From positions 41,076 through 105,075 of the forward strand of contig NZ_CAKZJO010000104.1 in NCBI RefSeq assembly GCF_936943645.1: 64,000 nucleotides of DNA, written 5' to 3'. The translations under genes were made by a program, and so were the position numbers. Below, piece by piece: positions 1-7,150 of this stretch; the stretch's first letter is position 1, and each line of letters starts with the position of its first letter. This DNA is from an uncultured Bradyrhizobium sp. (GTDB lineage: Bacteria; Pseudomonadota; Alphaproteobacteria; Rhizobiales; Xanthobacteraceae). The notes beneath the pieces are model-generated. The model made no database searches, was not told where the DNA came from, and worked only from the letters and a program-made list of their open reading frames with translations.

Positions 1-550
1 CATGACCGTTGTCATGGAGCTTCTTGGCCGCGGTGAACATTTCGGGCCAGGTCTTGGGGATCTCGACATTGGCCTTCTTCAGCTCATCCAGATTGACCCA
101 CATGACGGTCGACGACGAGTTGAAGGGGAACGACAGCATCTCGCCCTTCGAGGTCGAGTAATAGCCGGTGATCGCGGGCAGGTAGGCTTTCGGATCGAAC
201 TTCTCGCCGGTTTCGGCCATCAGCTTGTAGACGGGCTTCACGGCGCCGGTCGCGGCCATCATGGTCGCGGTGCCGACTTCGAACACCTGCATGATGTGCG
301 GGGCGTTGCCGGCGCGGAACGCGGCGATGCCCGCATTCATTGTGTCGGCGTAGTTGCCCTTGTAGGTCGGAATCACCTTGTAGTCGGTCTGCGCCGCGTT
401 GAAGTCGTTGGCGAGCTTGACGATGACGTCGTTGTTGGCGCCGGTCATCGCGTGCCACCACTGGATTTCCGTCACGGCCAGCGCCGGTGATGCGCCGAGA
501 CCAACCGTGAGTGCCACAGCAGCAGCCGTGCCAAAATGTCGAAGAGCCAT
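1..550 (-). CDS. ugpB: UgpB-like sn-glycerol-3-phosphate ABC transporter substrate-binding protein (C-terminus outside window)
   Basis: Periplasmic binding protein of the UgpBAEC importer family, which delivers glycerol-3-phosphate or its diesters to the inner-membrane permease. Reading down from the ATG at 550 gives 183 codons with no stop before the window edge, so the gene is cut. Residues 1-25 form a Sec signal peptide (basic MALRHF start, alanine-rich core, ALA cleavage site). The mature start VTEIQWWHAM carries the WWHAM motif typical of UgpB, followed by FNAAQTDYKVIPTYKG and a GNAPHIMQV segment. A good purine-rich ribosome site (GGGAGG) lies just upstream. Transporter partners would lie beyond the left edge. 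The exact substrate within the family is inferred. Confidence 0.85.
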   Translation of the reverse strand, partial: MALRHFGTAAAVALTVGLGASPALAVTEIQWWHAMTGANNDVIVKLANDFNAAQTDYKVIPTYKGNYADTMNAGIAAFRAGNAPHIMQVFEVGTATMMAATGAVKPVYKLMAETGEKFDPKAYLPAITGYYSTSKGEMLSFPFNSSSTVMWVNLDELKKANVEIPKTWPEMFTAAKKLHDNGH

Positions 551-874
551 CAAGAAAACCTCCCTTGCCCGTCACTAAAGAAGCGCTTGCGCTAGCAGCG
601 CCATATGACGTTCACATGACTGTGTAAGCGGGAGAAACGAAAGCAGCAAGCGCTGCTAAATGGGAAGTCGTCAAATAGGCGAAGACGAAACGGGACAGCC
701 TCCTCCGTTCGCGGTGCACTATCGTGCCCGCGCCGCAGTGCGGCATCATTCGTTGGATGGAGGCGGTGGCCCCCTAAAGCCCGATGAGCTTTGGACGATT
801 CGTCATCGCGCTTTAGGTCGTTGTTTGCGCATGATCTTTCCGGAGAACCGCTTCGCACTTTTCCGGATCATGCT
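551..874. other. Intergenic region, no credible gene
   Basis: 324 bases between the divergent-side leader of ugpB and the 3' end of the CoA transferase. It holds the ugpB ribosome site and presumably its promoter near 560-640. The dispersed palindrome is listed separately. Short open frames here have no recognisable protein features or ribosome sites. Confidence 0.6.
829..873. repeat. Dispersed 45-bp palindrome (GCATGATC...GATCATGC)
   Basis: The ends GCATGATC and GATCATGC are perfect inverted copies, and the inner arms TCCGGA pair around a CGCTTCGC centre, giving a long imperfect hairpin. From general knowledge of Bradyrhizobium intergenic DNA this is a recurrent element. Only one copy is seen in this window. 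Confidence 0.65.
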
Positions 875-2080
875 TTAGCGCTTGCGCTCGGGGCCACAGA
901 CCGTGCCCTTTTCGACCATCGCGTCGATCTCGGCCTTGGAATAGCCGAACTCGCCGAGGACCTCCGCCGAGTGCTGGCTGAATTTCGGCGGCAGCCGGCG
1001 CAGGCTCGGCTTGCTGCGGTCGAGCCGGATCGGTGACGCCACGCCCTTGTACCAGTCCTTTTCGATAATATCGCCGCGCGCGATCGTATGCGGGTTCTGC
1101 AAGGCCTGGTCGATCTTCTGCACCGGCCCTGCAGGCAGGCCTGCGGCCAGCAGGCGATTGCACAGCGGCTCGGCTTCATGCTGGCTGAACACGGCGGCGA
1201 GCTCGGCGCGCAGCGCCTCGCGGTTGGCGATGCGGTCCTTGTTGCGGGCAAAGCGCGGGTCGGTGCCGAGCTCGGGCTTGCCGATCTCCTTGGCGAGCTT
1301 ACGGAAGGTGCCGTCATTGCCGACACCGATGAAGATGTTGTCGGTCTTGGTCGGGAAGATCGCGTAAGGTACGAGGTTGGGGTGCTCGTTGCCGGTGAGC
1401 GAAGGCGGCTTGCCATGCATGAAATAGTTCGCAGTGTGCGGATGCATGATGGCAAGGCCTGTCTCGTACAGCGTCGTCTCCAGGAACTGGCCCTTGCCGG
1501 AACGCTGCCGCTCGGACAGCGCCATCAGGATGCCGATCGCCGCGTAAAGTCCGGTGGTGATGTCGACCAGGGGCACGCCGATCCGCATCGGCCCGCTCTC
1601 GGGCGAGCCGGTCGCCGCGATCATGCCGGTCATGGCCTGGATGATGGCGTCGTAGCCGGGATTGCCGCCGCGCGGGCCGTCGGCGCCGAAGCCGCAGATC
1701 CGGCAATGCACGAGGCGCGGGAATTTCTGGCTGAGCACATCGTTGCCGATACCCCATTTCTCCAGCGTGCCCGGCTTGAAGTTCTCGATCAGGACGTCGG
1801 CGGTCTCCAGCATCTTCAGCAGCACGATTCGGCCGCCTTCGGAGGCGAGGTCGAGGCCGATCGAGCGCTTGTTGCGGTTGATGCCGATGAAATAGGCCGC
1901 GTCTTCCTCGTGGAAGGGAGGGCCCCATTCGCGCACCTCGTCGCCGGCGGGCGGCTCGACCTTGATCACGTCGGCGCCGTGGTCGGCGAGAATCTGGGTG
2001 CAGTAGGGACCGCCGAGCACGCGCGTGAGATCGATGACGCGGAGCCCGCTCATGGCACCTGTGGCGGCTTCAGAACTCAT
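875..2080 (-). CDS. CaiB/BaiF family (class III) CoA transferase
   Basis: Transfers CoA between organic acids through aspartyl-acyl intermediates; the family includes formyl-CoA transferase and alpha-methylacyl-CoA racemase. The 401-residue product is of usual family length. It begins with the hallmark MSGLRVIDLTRVLGGPYC and ADHGADVIKVEPP segments. D173 in PLVDITTG matches the family's catalytic aspartate. The ATG at 2080 is chosen because AGGGGAAG lies upstream on the minus strand; an in-frame start at 2143 would add a basic tail not expected in the family. The acid substrate cannot be told from sequence. No partner gene is adjacent, so the gene is probably monocistronic. Confidence 0.85.
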   Translation of the reverse strand: MSSEAATGAMSGLRVIDLTRVLGGPYCTQILADHGADVIKVEPPAGDEVREWGPPFHEEDAAYFIGINRNKRSIGLDLASEGGRIVLLKMLETADVLIENFKPGTLEKWGIGNDVLSQKFPRLVHCRICGFGADGPRGGNPGYDAIIQAMTGMIAATGSPESGPMRIGVPLVDITTGLYAAIGILMALSERQRSGKGQFLETTLYETGLAIMHPHTANYFMHGKPPSLTGNEHPNLVPYAIFPTKTDNIFIGVGNDGTFRKLAKEIGKPELGTDPRFARNKDRIANREALRAELAAVFSQHEAEPLCNRLLAAGLPAGPVQKIDQALQNPHTIARGDIIEKDWYKGVASPIRLDRSKPSLRRLPPKFSQHSAEVLGEFGYSKAEIDAMVEKGTVCGPERKR

Positions 2081-2215
2081 GCCTTCGCTTCCCCTGTGTC
2101 GACGTTTGGTCACAGGCCTAGCGAGGTTTTTTTGCGCCAGCAATGGCTTGCTGCGTAGGGCCGCATGCGCTGCCGCTGCGCAATCCCGCGATGTGGGAAA
2201 TCAACGGAAACGGCC

Positions 2216-2237
2216 GGCCCGAGGGGGATCCCGGGCC
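2216..2237 (-). terminator. Possible terminator of ohr
   Basis: Arms GGCCCG and CGGGCC with a 10-base loop lie just after the ohr stop. On the minus strand they are followed by GGCCGTTTCC, which has only a weak T tract, so this is a tentative call. Confidence 0.35.
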
Positions 2238-2255
2238 AGCCAATCCGCCGTTCGG

Positions 2256-2681
2256 TCAGACGACCGTCAGGCGAACGTCGACATTGCCGCGCGTGGCGTT
2301 GGAGTAGGGGCACACCTGGTGCGCCTTGGCGACCAGCGCTTCGGCCTCGGCCCGGGCGAGGCCCGGCAGCGAGACCGCGAGATCGATATCGAGGCCGAAG
2401 CCGCCCTCGGAGCGGGGGCCGATGCCGACCGTCGAGGTGACGGAAGCGTCGGCGGGAACCTTGGGGCCGCCCTGCGAGGCCACGAACTTCATCGCGCCGA
2501 TGAAACAGGCGGCGTAGCCGGCCGCAAACAGCTGTTCGGGATTGTTGCCGGCGCCGCCGCCACCGCCGAGCTCCTTCGGCGTGGTGAGCTTGACGTCGAG
2601 CGCGCCGTCGAGGGTTGCAGCATGGCCGTCGCGGCCGCCGGTGGCCTTGGCGCTGGTCTTGTAGAGGACGTTCACGGACAT
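2256..2681 (-). CDS. ohr: Ohr, organic hydroperoxide resistance peroxidase (OsmC/Ohr family)
   Basis: Thiol peroxidase that reduces organic and lipid hydroperoxides. The 141-residue size is normal for Ohr. The two redox cysteines are present: C59 in GYAACFIGAM (peroxidatic) and C124 in VCPYSNATRGN (resolving). Start ATG at 2681 follows a clear AAGGGAG ribosome site; a longer frame from 2729 has no such site. It is transcribed divergently from ohrR with palindromic sites in the shared promoter, so induction by peroxide through OhrR is expected. Confidence 0.93.
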   Translation of the reverse strand: MSVNVLYKTSAKATGGRDGHAATLDGALDVKLTTPKELGGGGGAGNNPEQLFAAGYAACFIGAMKFVASQGGPKVPADASVTSTVGIGPRSEGGFGLDIDLAVSLPGLARAEAEALVAKAHQVCPYSNATRGNVDVRLTVV

Positions 2682-2733
2682 TGTCGTCTCCCTTGGGTTT
2701 CGATGGGGTGCGATCTCTATCGCAGACAATTAG

Positions 2734-2789
2734 ATTGTGCACAATTGAAATTCCGGGGTCTCACATTTAATTGTTCGCAATTGAATGTG
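2734..2789. promoter_or_regulatory. Two palindromic operators in the ohr-ohrR intergenic region
   Basis: Site 1 is the perfect 12-bp palindrome ATTGTGCACAAT (2734-2745). Site 2 (2762-2789) has arms CACATT-AATTG and CAATT-AATGTG that are complementary apart from two bases, around a TTCG centre. Both share the AATTG/CAATT core reported for MarR-type OhrR operators. Position between the two divergent starts suggests OhrR binding to both promoters; binding itself is inferred. Confidence 0.7.
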
Positions 2790-2834
2790 CCGGCGCGCGG
2801 CGCCACAATGAGACAAGTCCTTTAGAGATTCCCC

Positions 2835-3296
2835 ATGCCTCGAAAATCATCGGCAGCGGACGCGCCGCTGCGGCTCGACAACCAGATCTGCTTTGCGGTC
2901 TATTCTGCCGCGCACGCCTTCAACCGCGTGTACAAGCCGCTGCTCGACCGGCTCGGCCTGACCTATCCGCAATATCTGGTGATGCTGGTGCTGTGGGAGC
3001 GCGACGACGTCCCGGTCAAGGACATCGGCGAGCGGCTGTTCCTGGACTCGGGCACGCTGACGCCGCTGCTCAAGCGGCTGGAGGCGGCCCATCTCGTCAA
3101 GCGCACCCGCTCCAGCGAGGACGAGCGCCAGGTCCTGATCGCGCTGACGGCGCAGGGTCATGCCCTGAAGGAGAAAGCGCGCGCCGTGCCGCAATCGATC
3201 CTGGCGGCGTCGGACTGCTCGGTGTCGGAGCTGGTCGCGATGAAGGACGAGATCGTCGCGCTGAGGGATCGGTTGAATGCGGTGATCGGGGAGTAG
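2835..3296 (+). CDS. ohrR: OhrR, MarR-family organic peroxide-sensing repressor
   Basis: Dimeric winged-helix repressor that releases DNA when its N-terminal cysteine is oxidised by organic hydroperoxide. The 153-residue protein has C19 in DNQICFAVYSAAHAFNR, the position of the sensing cysteine in OhrR proteins, and the YPQYLVMLVLWE helix. The winged helix includes LDSGTLTPLLKRLE and the DERQVLIALT wing. The divergent ohr gene and the palindromes between them support the assignment. Confidence 0.92.
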   Translation: MPRKSSAADAPLRLDNQICFAVYSAAHAFNRVYKPLLDRLGLTYPQYLVMLVLWERDDVPVKDIGERLFLDSGTLTPLLKRLEAAHLVKRTRSSEDERQVLIALTAQGHALKEKARAVPQSILAASDCSVSELVAMKDEIVALRDRLNAVIGE

Positions 3297-3306
3297 GGGG
3301 CGGCGG

Positions 3307-3543
3307 TTAGAGGCGTTTCTTGGCGAACGCACGGCCGGACGCCGACTTCAGATATCTCTCGAATGCGAGGGCCTGCTTCTCGTTGCTGAACGCAACATAA
3401 GTCTTGAGACGCCAAGGCCCGTATTTCGAGGTGTGGGGAACTTCGCCGGCGTTGTGCTTTGTCAGCCGAGCGCGCAGGTCGTCGGTGATCCCAACATAGA
3501 AGTGGAGGGAATCAAGGCTTTCCAGGATGTAGACGTACTTCAC
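3307..3543 (-). CDS. Small GIY-YIG domain protein (UPF0213/UvrC-N type)
   Basis: A 78-residue protein consisting of a lone GIY-YIG nuclease fold: YVYILES at residues 3-9 and FYVGITDDLRARLTKHNAG as the YIG strand plus catalytic arginine region, followed by the conserved E in ALAFERYLKS. It starts with GTG at 3543 after GGGGAG. Lone GIY-YIG proteins of this size are common in rhizobia; their substrate is mostly unknown. It lies 3' of tRNA-Ala on the same strand, separated by palindromic DNA, a layout discussed under findings. It shares no operon with ohrR, which converges on it. Confidence 0.85.
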   Translation of the reverse strand: MKYVYILESLDSLHFYVGITDDLRARLTKHNAGEVPHTSKYGPWRLKTYVAFSNEKQALAFERYLKSASGRAFAKKRL

Positions 3544-3627
3544 GGCGCACTCCCCGGTTGCTGAGAGGAGTTTACACTCGCTTGGGATTTGATGAAGCCC
3601 GGCTTCGCCCTATGGGCTACGCCGCGG

Positions 3628-3700
3628 CAGCCTTCGCTCACTTCGCTACGAGGGACTGTCCCAGGCTTGCCGAGCCGTAGCTCGCGAAGCGAGCGAAGGC

Positions 3701-3703
<3 letters not shown>
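3628..3703. repeat. Inverted repeat flanking the tRNA 3' end
   Basis: CAGCCTTCGCTC (3628-3639) and GAGCGAAGGCTG (3691-3702) are perfect inverted copies, 51 bases apart. Inside the right half, GCTCGC-GAA-GCGAGC (3680-3694) forms a second hairpin. The right arm runs into the encoded CCA of the tRNA gene. The region also contains GCTTCGCCCTATGGGCTACG just to the left. Confidence 0.7.
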
Positions 3704-3776
<73 letters not shown>

Positions 3777-3872
3777 TTAGTCCTTAACCGGGGTGAACCT
3801 GGTTGATCACCCCTGGACCGGCGAGCCTTCCGACTCGCGCGGTGCACCCTTTTTCACAGATCTGGGCTGATC

Positions 3873-4280
3873 TCAAGTCTCTTCATCACCTCCGACATCA
3901 CCAATGATGTCGGTCACGTCCTCATCGCCCTCTTCTTCGTCGGCAATGAAGGTCGAATCATCGTCATCGTCGTCGTCGAGGGTCTCGTCGACCTCGATAT
4001 CGTCCTCGGACTCGGGCACCACGGCCTTGACCTTGCCGGTGTTCTCCTCGGCATCGGCCTCCTCGAGCGAGACCATCTCTTCGGCCTCGGCCGGCTCCGG
4101 CGTGGTGTCCTGGGCCATGCTGCGGGCCTCGGCGCCGCGGGAGGCGCGCGCAGGCGCCACGGGGGCGATCGGCACCACCTCGCCGGTATAGGGCGAGATC
4201 ACCGGATTCTTGTTGAGGTCATAGAACTTCTTGCCCGTGGTCGGGCAAATACGTTTGGTTCCGAGTTCGGACTTGGCCAC
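3873..4280 (-). CDS. FYDLN-type acidic protein (TIGR02300 family), function unknown
   Basis: A conserved alphaproteobacterial protein of unknown role. The N-terminus, AKSELGTKRICPTTGKKFYD and then LNKNPVISPYTGEV, is the family signature and resembles a small zinc-ribbon-like knuckle with only one visible cysteine. The C-terminal two thirds are strongly acidic, with runs of D and E, and probably disordered. I prefer the GTG at 4280 because homologous proteins begin at AKSELG and AGGA lies upstream; an ATG at 4319 would add 13 residues. It is divergent from aroA, about 160 bases away. Confidence 0.8.
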   Translation of the reverse strand: MAKSELGTKRICPTTGKKFYDLNKNPVISPYTGEVVPIAPVAPARASRGAEARSMAQDTTPEPAEAEEMVSLEEADAEENTGKVKAVVPESEDDIEVDETLDDDDDDDSTFIADEEEGDEDVTDIIGDVGGDEET

Positions 4281-4440
4281 GGCAGGAATCCTGGGAATGT
4301 CTGAAAAGCGGTGCTTCACTTGGCTAGTTGGCGGCCCGCTGTCAATAGCGCATTACGGGAGAACGACATGCCCGTGACGGGGCCCGGACCTTGTGGTACC
4401 TGCCGCCCAGCCCCTTGTGGGCGTATCCAAGGACACAATC

Positions 4441-5778
4441 GTGACCCATTCCGACCAAACCAGGCCGCTCCAGTCGCGCGCCAGCGGTCCCCTGACCGGG
4501 AAAGTACGGGTCCCCGGGGACAAGTCGATCTCCCACCGTGCCCTGATCCTGGGCGCGCTCGCGGTCGGCGAAACCAGGATTTCGGGCCTGCTCGAGGGCG
4601 AGGACGTCCTCAATACCGCCAAATCCATGCAGGCGCTGGGTGCCAGGGTCGAGCGCACCGGCGATTTCGCTTGGAAAGTCAACGGGGTAGGCGTTGCAGG
4701 CTTCGCCCCACCCAAGGCGCCGCTGGATTTCGGCAACTCCGGCACCGGCTGCCGGCTGGTGATGGGCGCCGTCGCCGGCTGCCCGATCTCGGCGGTTTTC
4801 GACGGTGATGCCTCGCTGCGCAGCCGCCCCATGCGCCGGATCCTCGATCCCCTGGAAAAGATGGGCGCGAAGGTCATTGCCGGGGGTGAGGGCGGCCGCC
4901 TGCCGCTGACGCTTCAGGGCGCGCGCGATCCGCTGCCGATCACCTACACGACCCCGGTCGCCTCGGCCCAGATCAAGTCGGCCGTGCTGCTGGCGGGCCT
5001 TGCCGCGCCGGGCACCACGACCGTGATCGAGACCGAAGCCAGCCGCGACCATACCGAATTGATGCTGAAGCACTTTGGCGCCGACATTGCCTCGGCGCGC
5101 GAGGGCGTGCATGGCCGCCGCATCACGCTGAAGGGCCAGCCAGAGCTTCATGGCGCGACCGTCGTGGTGCCCGCTGATCCCTCCTCGGCGGCGTTCCCGA
5201 TGGTCGCAGCGCTGATCGTCGAGGGCTCCGACGTCGTCCTGTCCGACGTCATGACCAATCCGCTGCGCACCGGCCTGTTCACCACGCTGCGCGAAATGGG
5301 CGCCTCGATCGAGGAAAGCGAAGTGCGGGGCGATGCCGGTGAGCCCATGGCGCGCTTGCGTGTGCGCGCCTCGAAGCTGCGTGGCGTCGAGGTGCCGCCG
5401 GAGCGTGCGCCCTCGATGATCGACGAATATCTGGTGTTGGCCGTGGCGGCCTCCTTCGCCGAGGGCACCACCATCATGCGCGGCCTGCACGAGCTGCGCG
5501 TCAAGGAATCCGATCGCCTGGAAGCCACCGCCGCCATGCTGCGCGTCAACGGCGTCAAGGTCGAGATTTCCGGCGACGATCTGATCGTCGAGGGCCGCGG
5601 TCACGTTCCCGGCGGCGGCACTGTCGCCACCCACATGGATCATCGCATCGCGATGTCCGCGCTGGTGATGGGCTGCGCCGCCGACCAGCCGGTGGCCGTC
5701 GACGACACCGCCTTCATTGCCACCAGCTTCCCGGACTTCATTCCGATGATGCGTTCGCTAGGGGCCGAGTTTTCATGA
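4441..5778 (+). CDS. aroA: 3-phosphoshikimate 1-carboxyvinyltransferase (EPSP synthase, class II)
   Basis: Joins phosphoenolpyruvate to shikimate-3-phosphate in chorismate synthesis. The 445-residue product carries PGDKSISHR (residues 25-33), SAQIKSAVLLAG (175-186), the class II marker RDHTE (202-206) and the SMIDEYLVLAVAA and ELRVKESDRL segments. Start GTG at 4441 follows AAGGA with 7-base spacing; an upstream GTG at 4393 has no ribosome site. The loop where the glyphosate-tolerant CP4 enzyme has NAATG reads NSGTG here (G101). First gene of a likely aroA-unknown-cmk operon. Confidence 0.96.
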   Translation: MTHSDQTRPLQSRASGPLTGKVRVPGDKSISHRALILGALAVGETRISGLLEGEDVLNTAKSMQALGARVERTGDFAWKVNGVGVAGFAPPKAPLDFGNSGTGCRLVMGAVAGCPISAVFDGDASLRSRPMRRILDPLEKMGAKVIAGGEGGRLPLTLQGARDPLPITYTTPVASAQIKSAVLLAGLAAPGTTTVIETEASRDHTELMLKHFGADIASAREGVHGRRITLKGQPELHGATVVVPADPSSAAFPMVAALIVEGSDVVLSDVMTNPLRTGLFTTLREMGASIEESEVRGDAGEPMARLRVRASKLRGVEVPPERAPSMIDEYLVLAVAASFAEGTTIMRGLHELRVKESDRLEATAAMLRVNGVKVEISGDDLIVEGRGHVPGGGTVATHMDHRIAMSALVMGCAADQPVAVDDTAFIATSFPDFIPMMRSLGAEFS

Positions 5779-5834
5779 GGCCGCGACCGTGAGCAGAGCC
5801 CTCGACCGGCATACCTTGCTGTGAGGAGGTTGGG

Positions 5835-6242
5835 ATGCGCCCAAAAACCCTTGCTGAGGCCGTCGATTTCATACGCGCAGGTGCGCCGCAGGATACCACT
5901 CTGGCCAAGTTCATAGACACGTTCGATCTGGCCGGGACGAGCCTCGCTCAATACGAGACGATCGAGGACGAACCGGCGTTGACGCAGAACGAACGGCTCG
6001 ACGCCTTGGTTGGTGCGATCGCCGAATATCTGGCTAAACAACGTCGTCTTGGCCGGGTGCCGGCCTGGGTCTGCGATCCGGCCCGACGCCTTGCCGAGCC
6101 ATGGTTCACTGCATCGTCCCCCTCCGATGCCATGCGCGAATATCTCACCTTTGCGAGTCCTGCGGAGTTCGCGTCTCGCAATATCTTTACCGAAGAACGG
6201 CCATTACGGCGTGCGCGTGGGCCGCAGACAGCCAAGGTTTGA
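5835..6242 (+). CDS. Conserved protein of unknown function between aroA and cmk
   Basis: A 135-residue soluble protein starting at ATG 5835 after a strong GAGGAGG site, and ending 5 bases before cmk, so it is very likely translated as part of the operon. I do not recognise a named family with confidence. The centre (LDALVGAIAEYLAKQRRLG, then RVPAWVCDPARRL) looks helical. The C-terminal SPAEFASRNIF...LRRARG resembles tails of small proteins found beside nucleotidyltransferase-like toxins, but that is a loose impression and no such partner is next to it. No signal peptide or membrane segment is visible. See findings. Confidence 0.75.
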   Translation: MRPKTLAEAVDFIRAGAPQDTTLAKFIDTFDLAGTSLAQYETIEDEPALTQNERLDALVGAIAEYLAKQRRLGRVPAWVCDPARRLAEPWFTASSPSDAMREYLTFASPAEFASRNIFTEERPLRRARGPQTAKV

Positions 6243-6247
6243 GTGAC

Positions 6248-6886
6248 ATGATCATCGCCATCGACGGGCCCGCGGCCTCGGGCAAGGGGACGCTCGGCAA
6301 GCGTCTTGCGCACCATTACGGCTATCGTCATCTCGATACCGGCGTGATCTACCGCGCGGTCGCCTATGCCCTGATGCAATCAGGTCATGATCTCCGCGAC
6401 GAGGCGGCGGCGGTTGCGGCGGCGCTGGAGCTCGATCCCGAAAAGTTCGGCAATCCCGCGCTGAAGACCCAGTTGGCCGGCGAAGGTGCCTCGATCGTCT
6501 CGGCGATCCCGAGGGTCCGCGAGGTCCTGCTCAATTTCCAGCGGCAATTCGCCGCCGATCCCCCCGGGGCGGTGCTGGACGGCCGGGATATTGGAACTGT
6601 GATCTGCCCGGACGCCGACGTGAAGATTTTCGTCGTCGCCGATCCCAAGGTCCGTGCCCGCCGCCGCACCATGGAGGCCAAGGCGAGGGGCGAGGAGGCC
6701 GACGAGGCGGCCGTGCTCGCCGACATCATCCAGCGCGACGAACGCGACAAGAACCGGCCGATTGCGCCTTTAAAACCGGCCCCGGATGCTTACTTGCTAG
6801 ATAACTCCCAACTGGATATAGAAGGCGGCGTCCGGGCCGCCATCGACATTATCGAGGCCGTCCGAGCGGGCCGTCCGCGGGGTTAA
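6248..6886 (+). CDS. cmk: Cytidylate kinase
   Basis: Phosphorylates CMP and dCMP with ATP. The 212-residue protein opens with MIIAIDGPAASGKGT, a P-loop at residues 7-15, then HLDTGVIYRAVAYA, the CMP-binding region, and DGRDIGTVICPDADVKIF. The lid carries RARRRTMEAKARGE. Start ATG 6248 lies 5 bases after the preceding stop. The order cmk-rpsA is conserved across many proteobacteria. Confidence 0.95.
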   Translation: MIIAIDGPAASGKGTLGKRLAHHYGYRHLDTGVIYRAVAYALMQSGHDLRDEAAAVAAALELDPEKFGNPALKTQLAGEGASIVSAIPRVREVLLNFQRQFAADPPGAVLDGRDIGTVICPDADVKIFVVADPKVRARRRTMEAKARGEEADEAAVLADIIQRDERDKNRPIAPLKPAPDAYLLDNSQLDIEGGVRAAIDIIEAVRAGRPRG

Positions 6887-7004
6887 GCCGCAGACGTCAT
6901 TGGAGGAAGCGCCCGCTCCCGCTCTTTGAGGTCGATACATCAGGTCCCTGCTTGGGACTGATGCGATCCAGGCTCCGGACACAAGATTTCCACGTATCGA
7001 ACGT

Positions 7005-7084
7005 GCGGGCCCTGCCGGCCCGCTTCCGCTGTTTCGGCGCCAGCCGAAGCCGCGAGCGGTCGCTCGAAGGTCTTGCGGACCTTC
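7005..7084 (+). promoter_or_regulatory. Structured rpsA leader with four consecutive hairpins
   Basis: Four adjacent inverted repeats lie 67-146 bases before the rpsA start: GCGGGCC-5nt-GGCCCGC (7005-7023), TTCGGC-GCCA-GCCGAA with outer G-C pairs (7031-7050), CGAGC-4nt-GCTCG (7053-7066), and GAAGGTC-TTGCG-GACCTTC (7066-7084). None is followed by a T tract, so they do not look like terminators. A control leader for ribosomal protein S1 is an inference. Confidence 0.6.
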
Positions 7085-7150
7085 CGACACTGCGCGTGCG
7101 ATGCGCCCATGAACCCAACGGCCGGCAAGACATCCGCAACTGGAGAACAA

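Noticed and set aside
592..858. 88-residue open frame before the CoA transferase
   Set aside because: No ribosome site, no domain, and it includes part of the dispersed palindrome.
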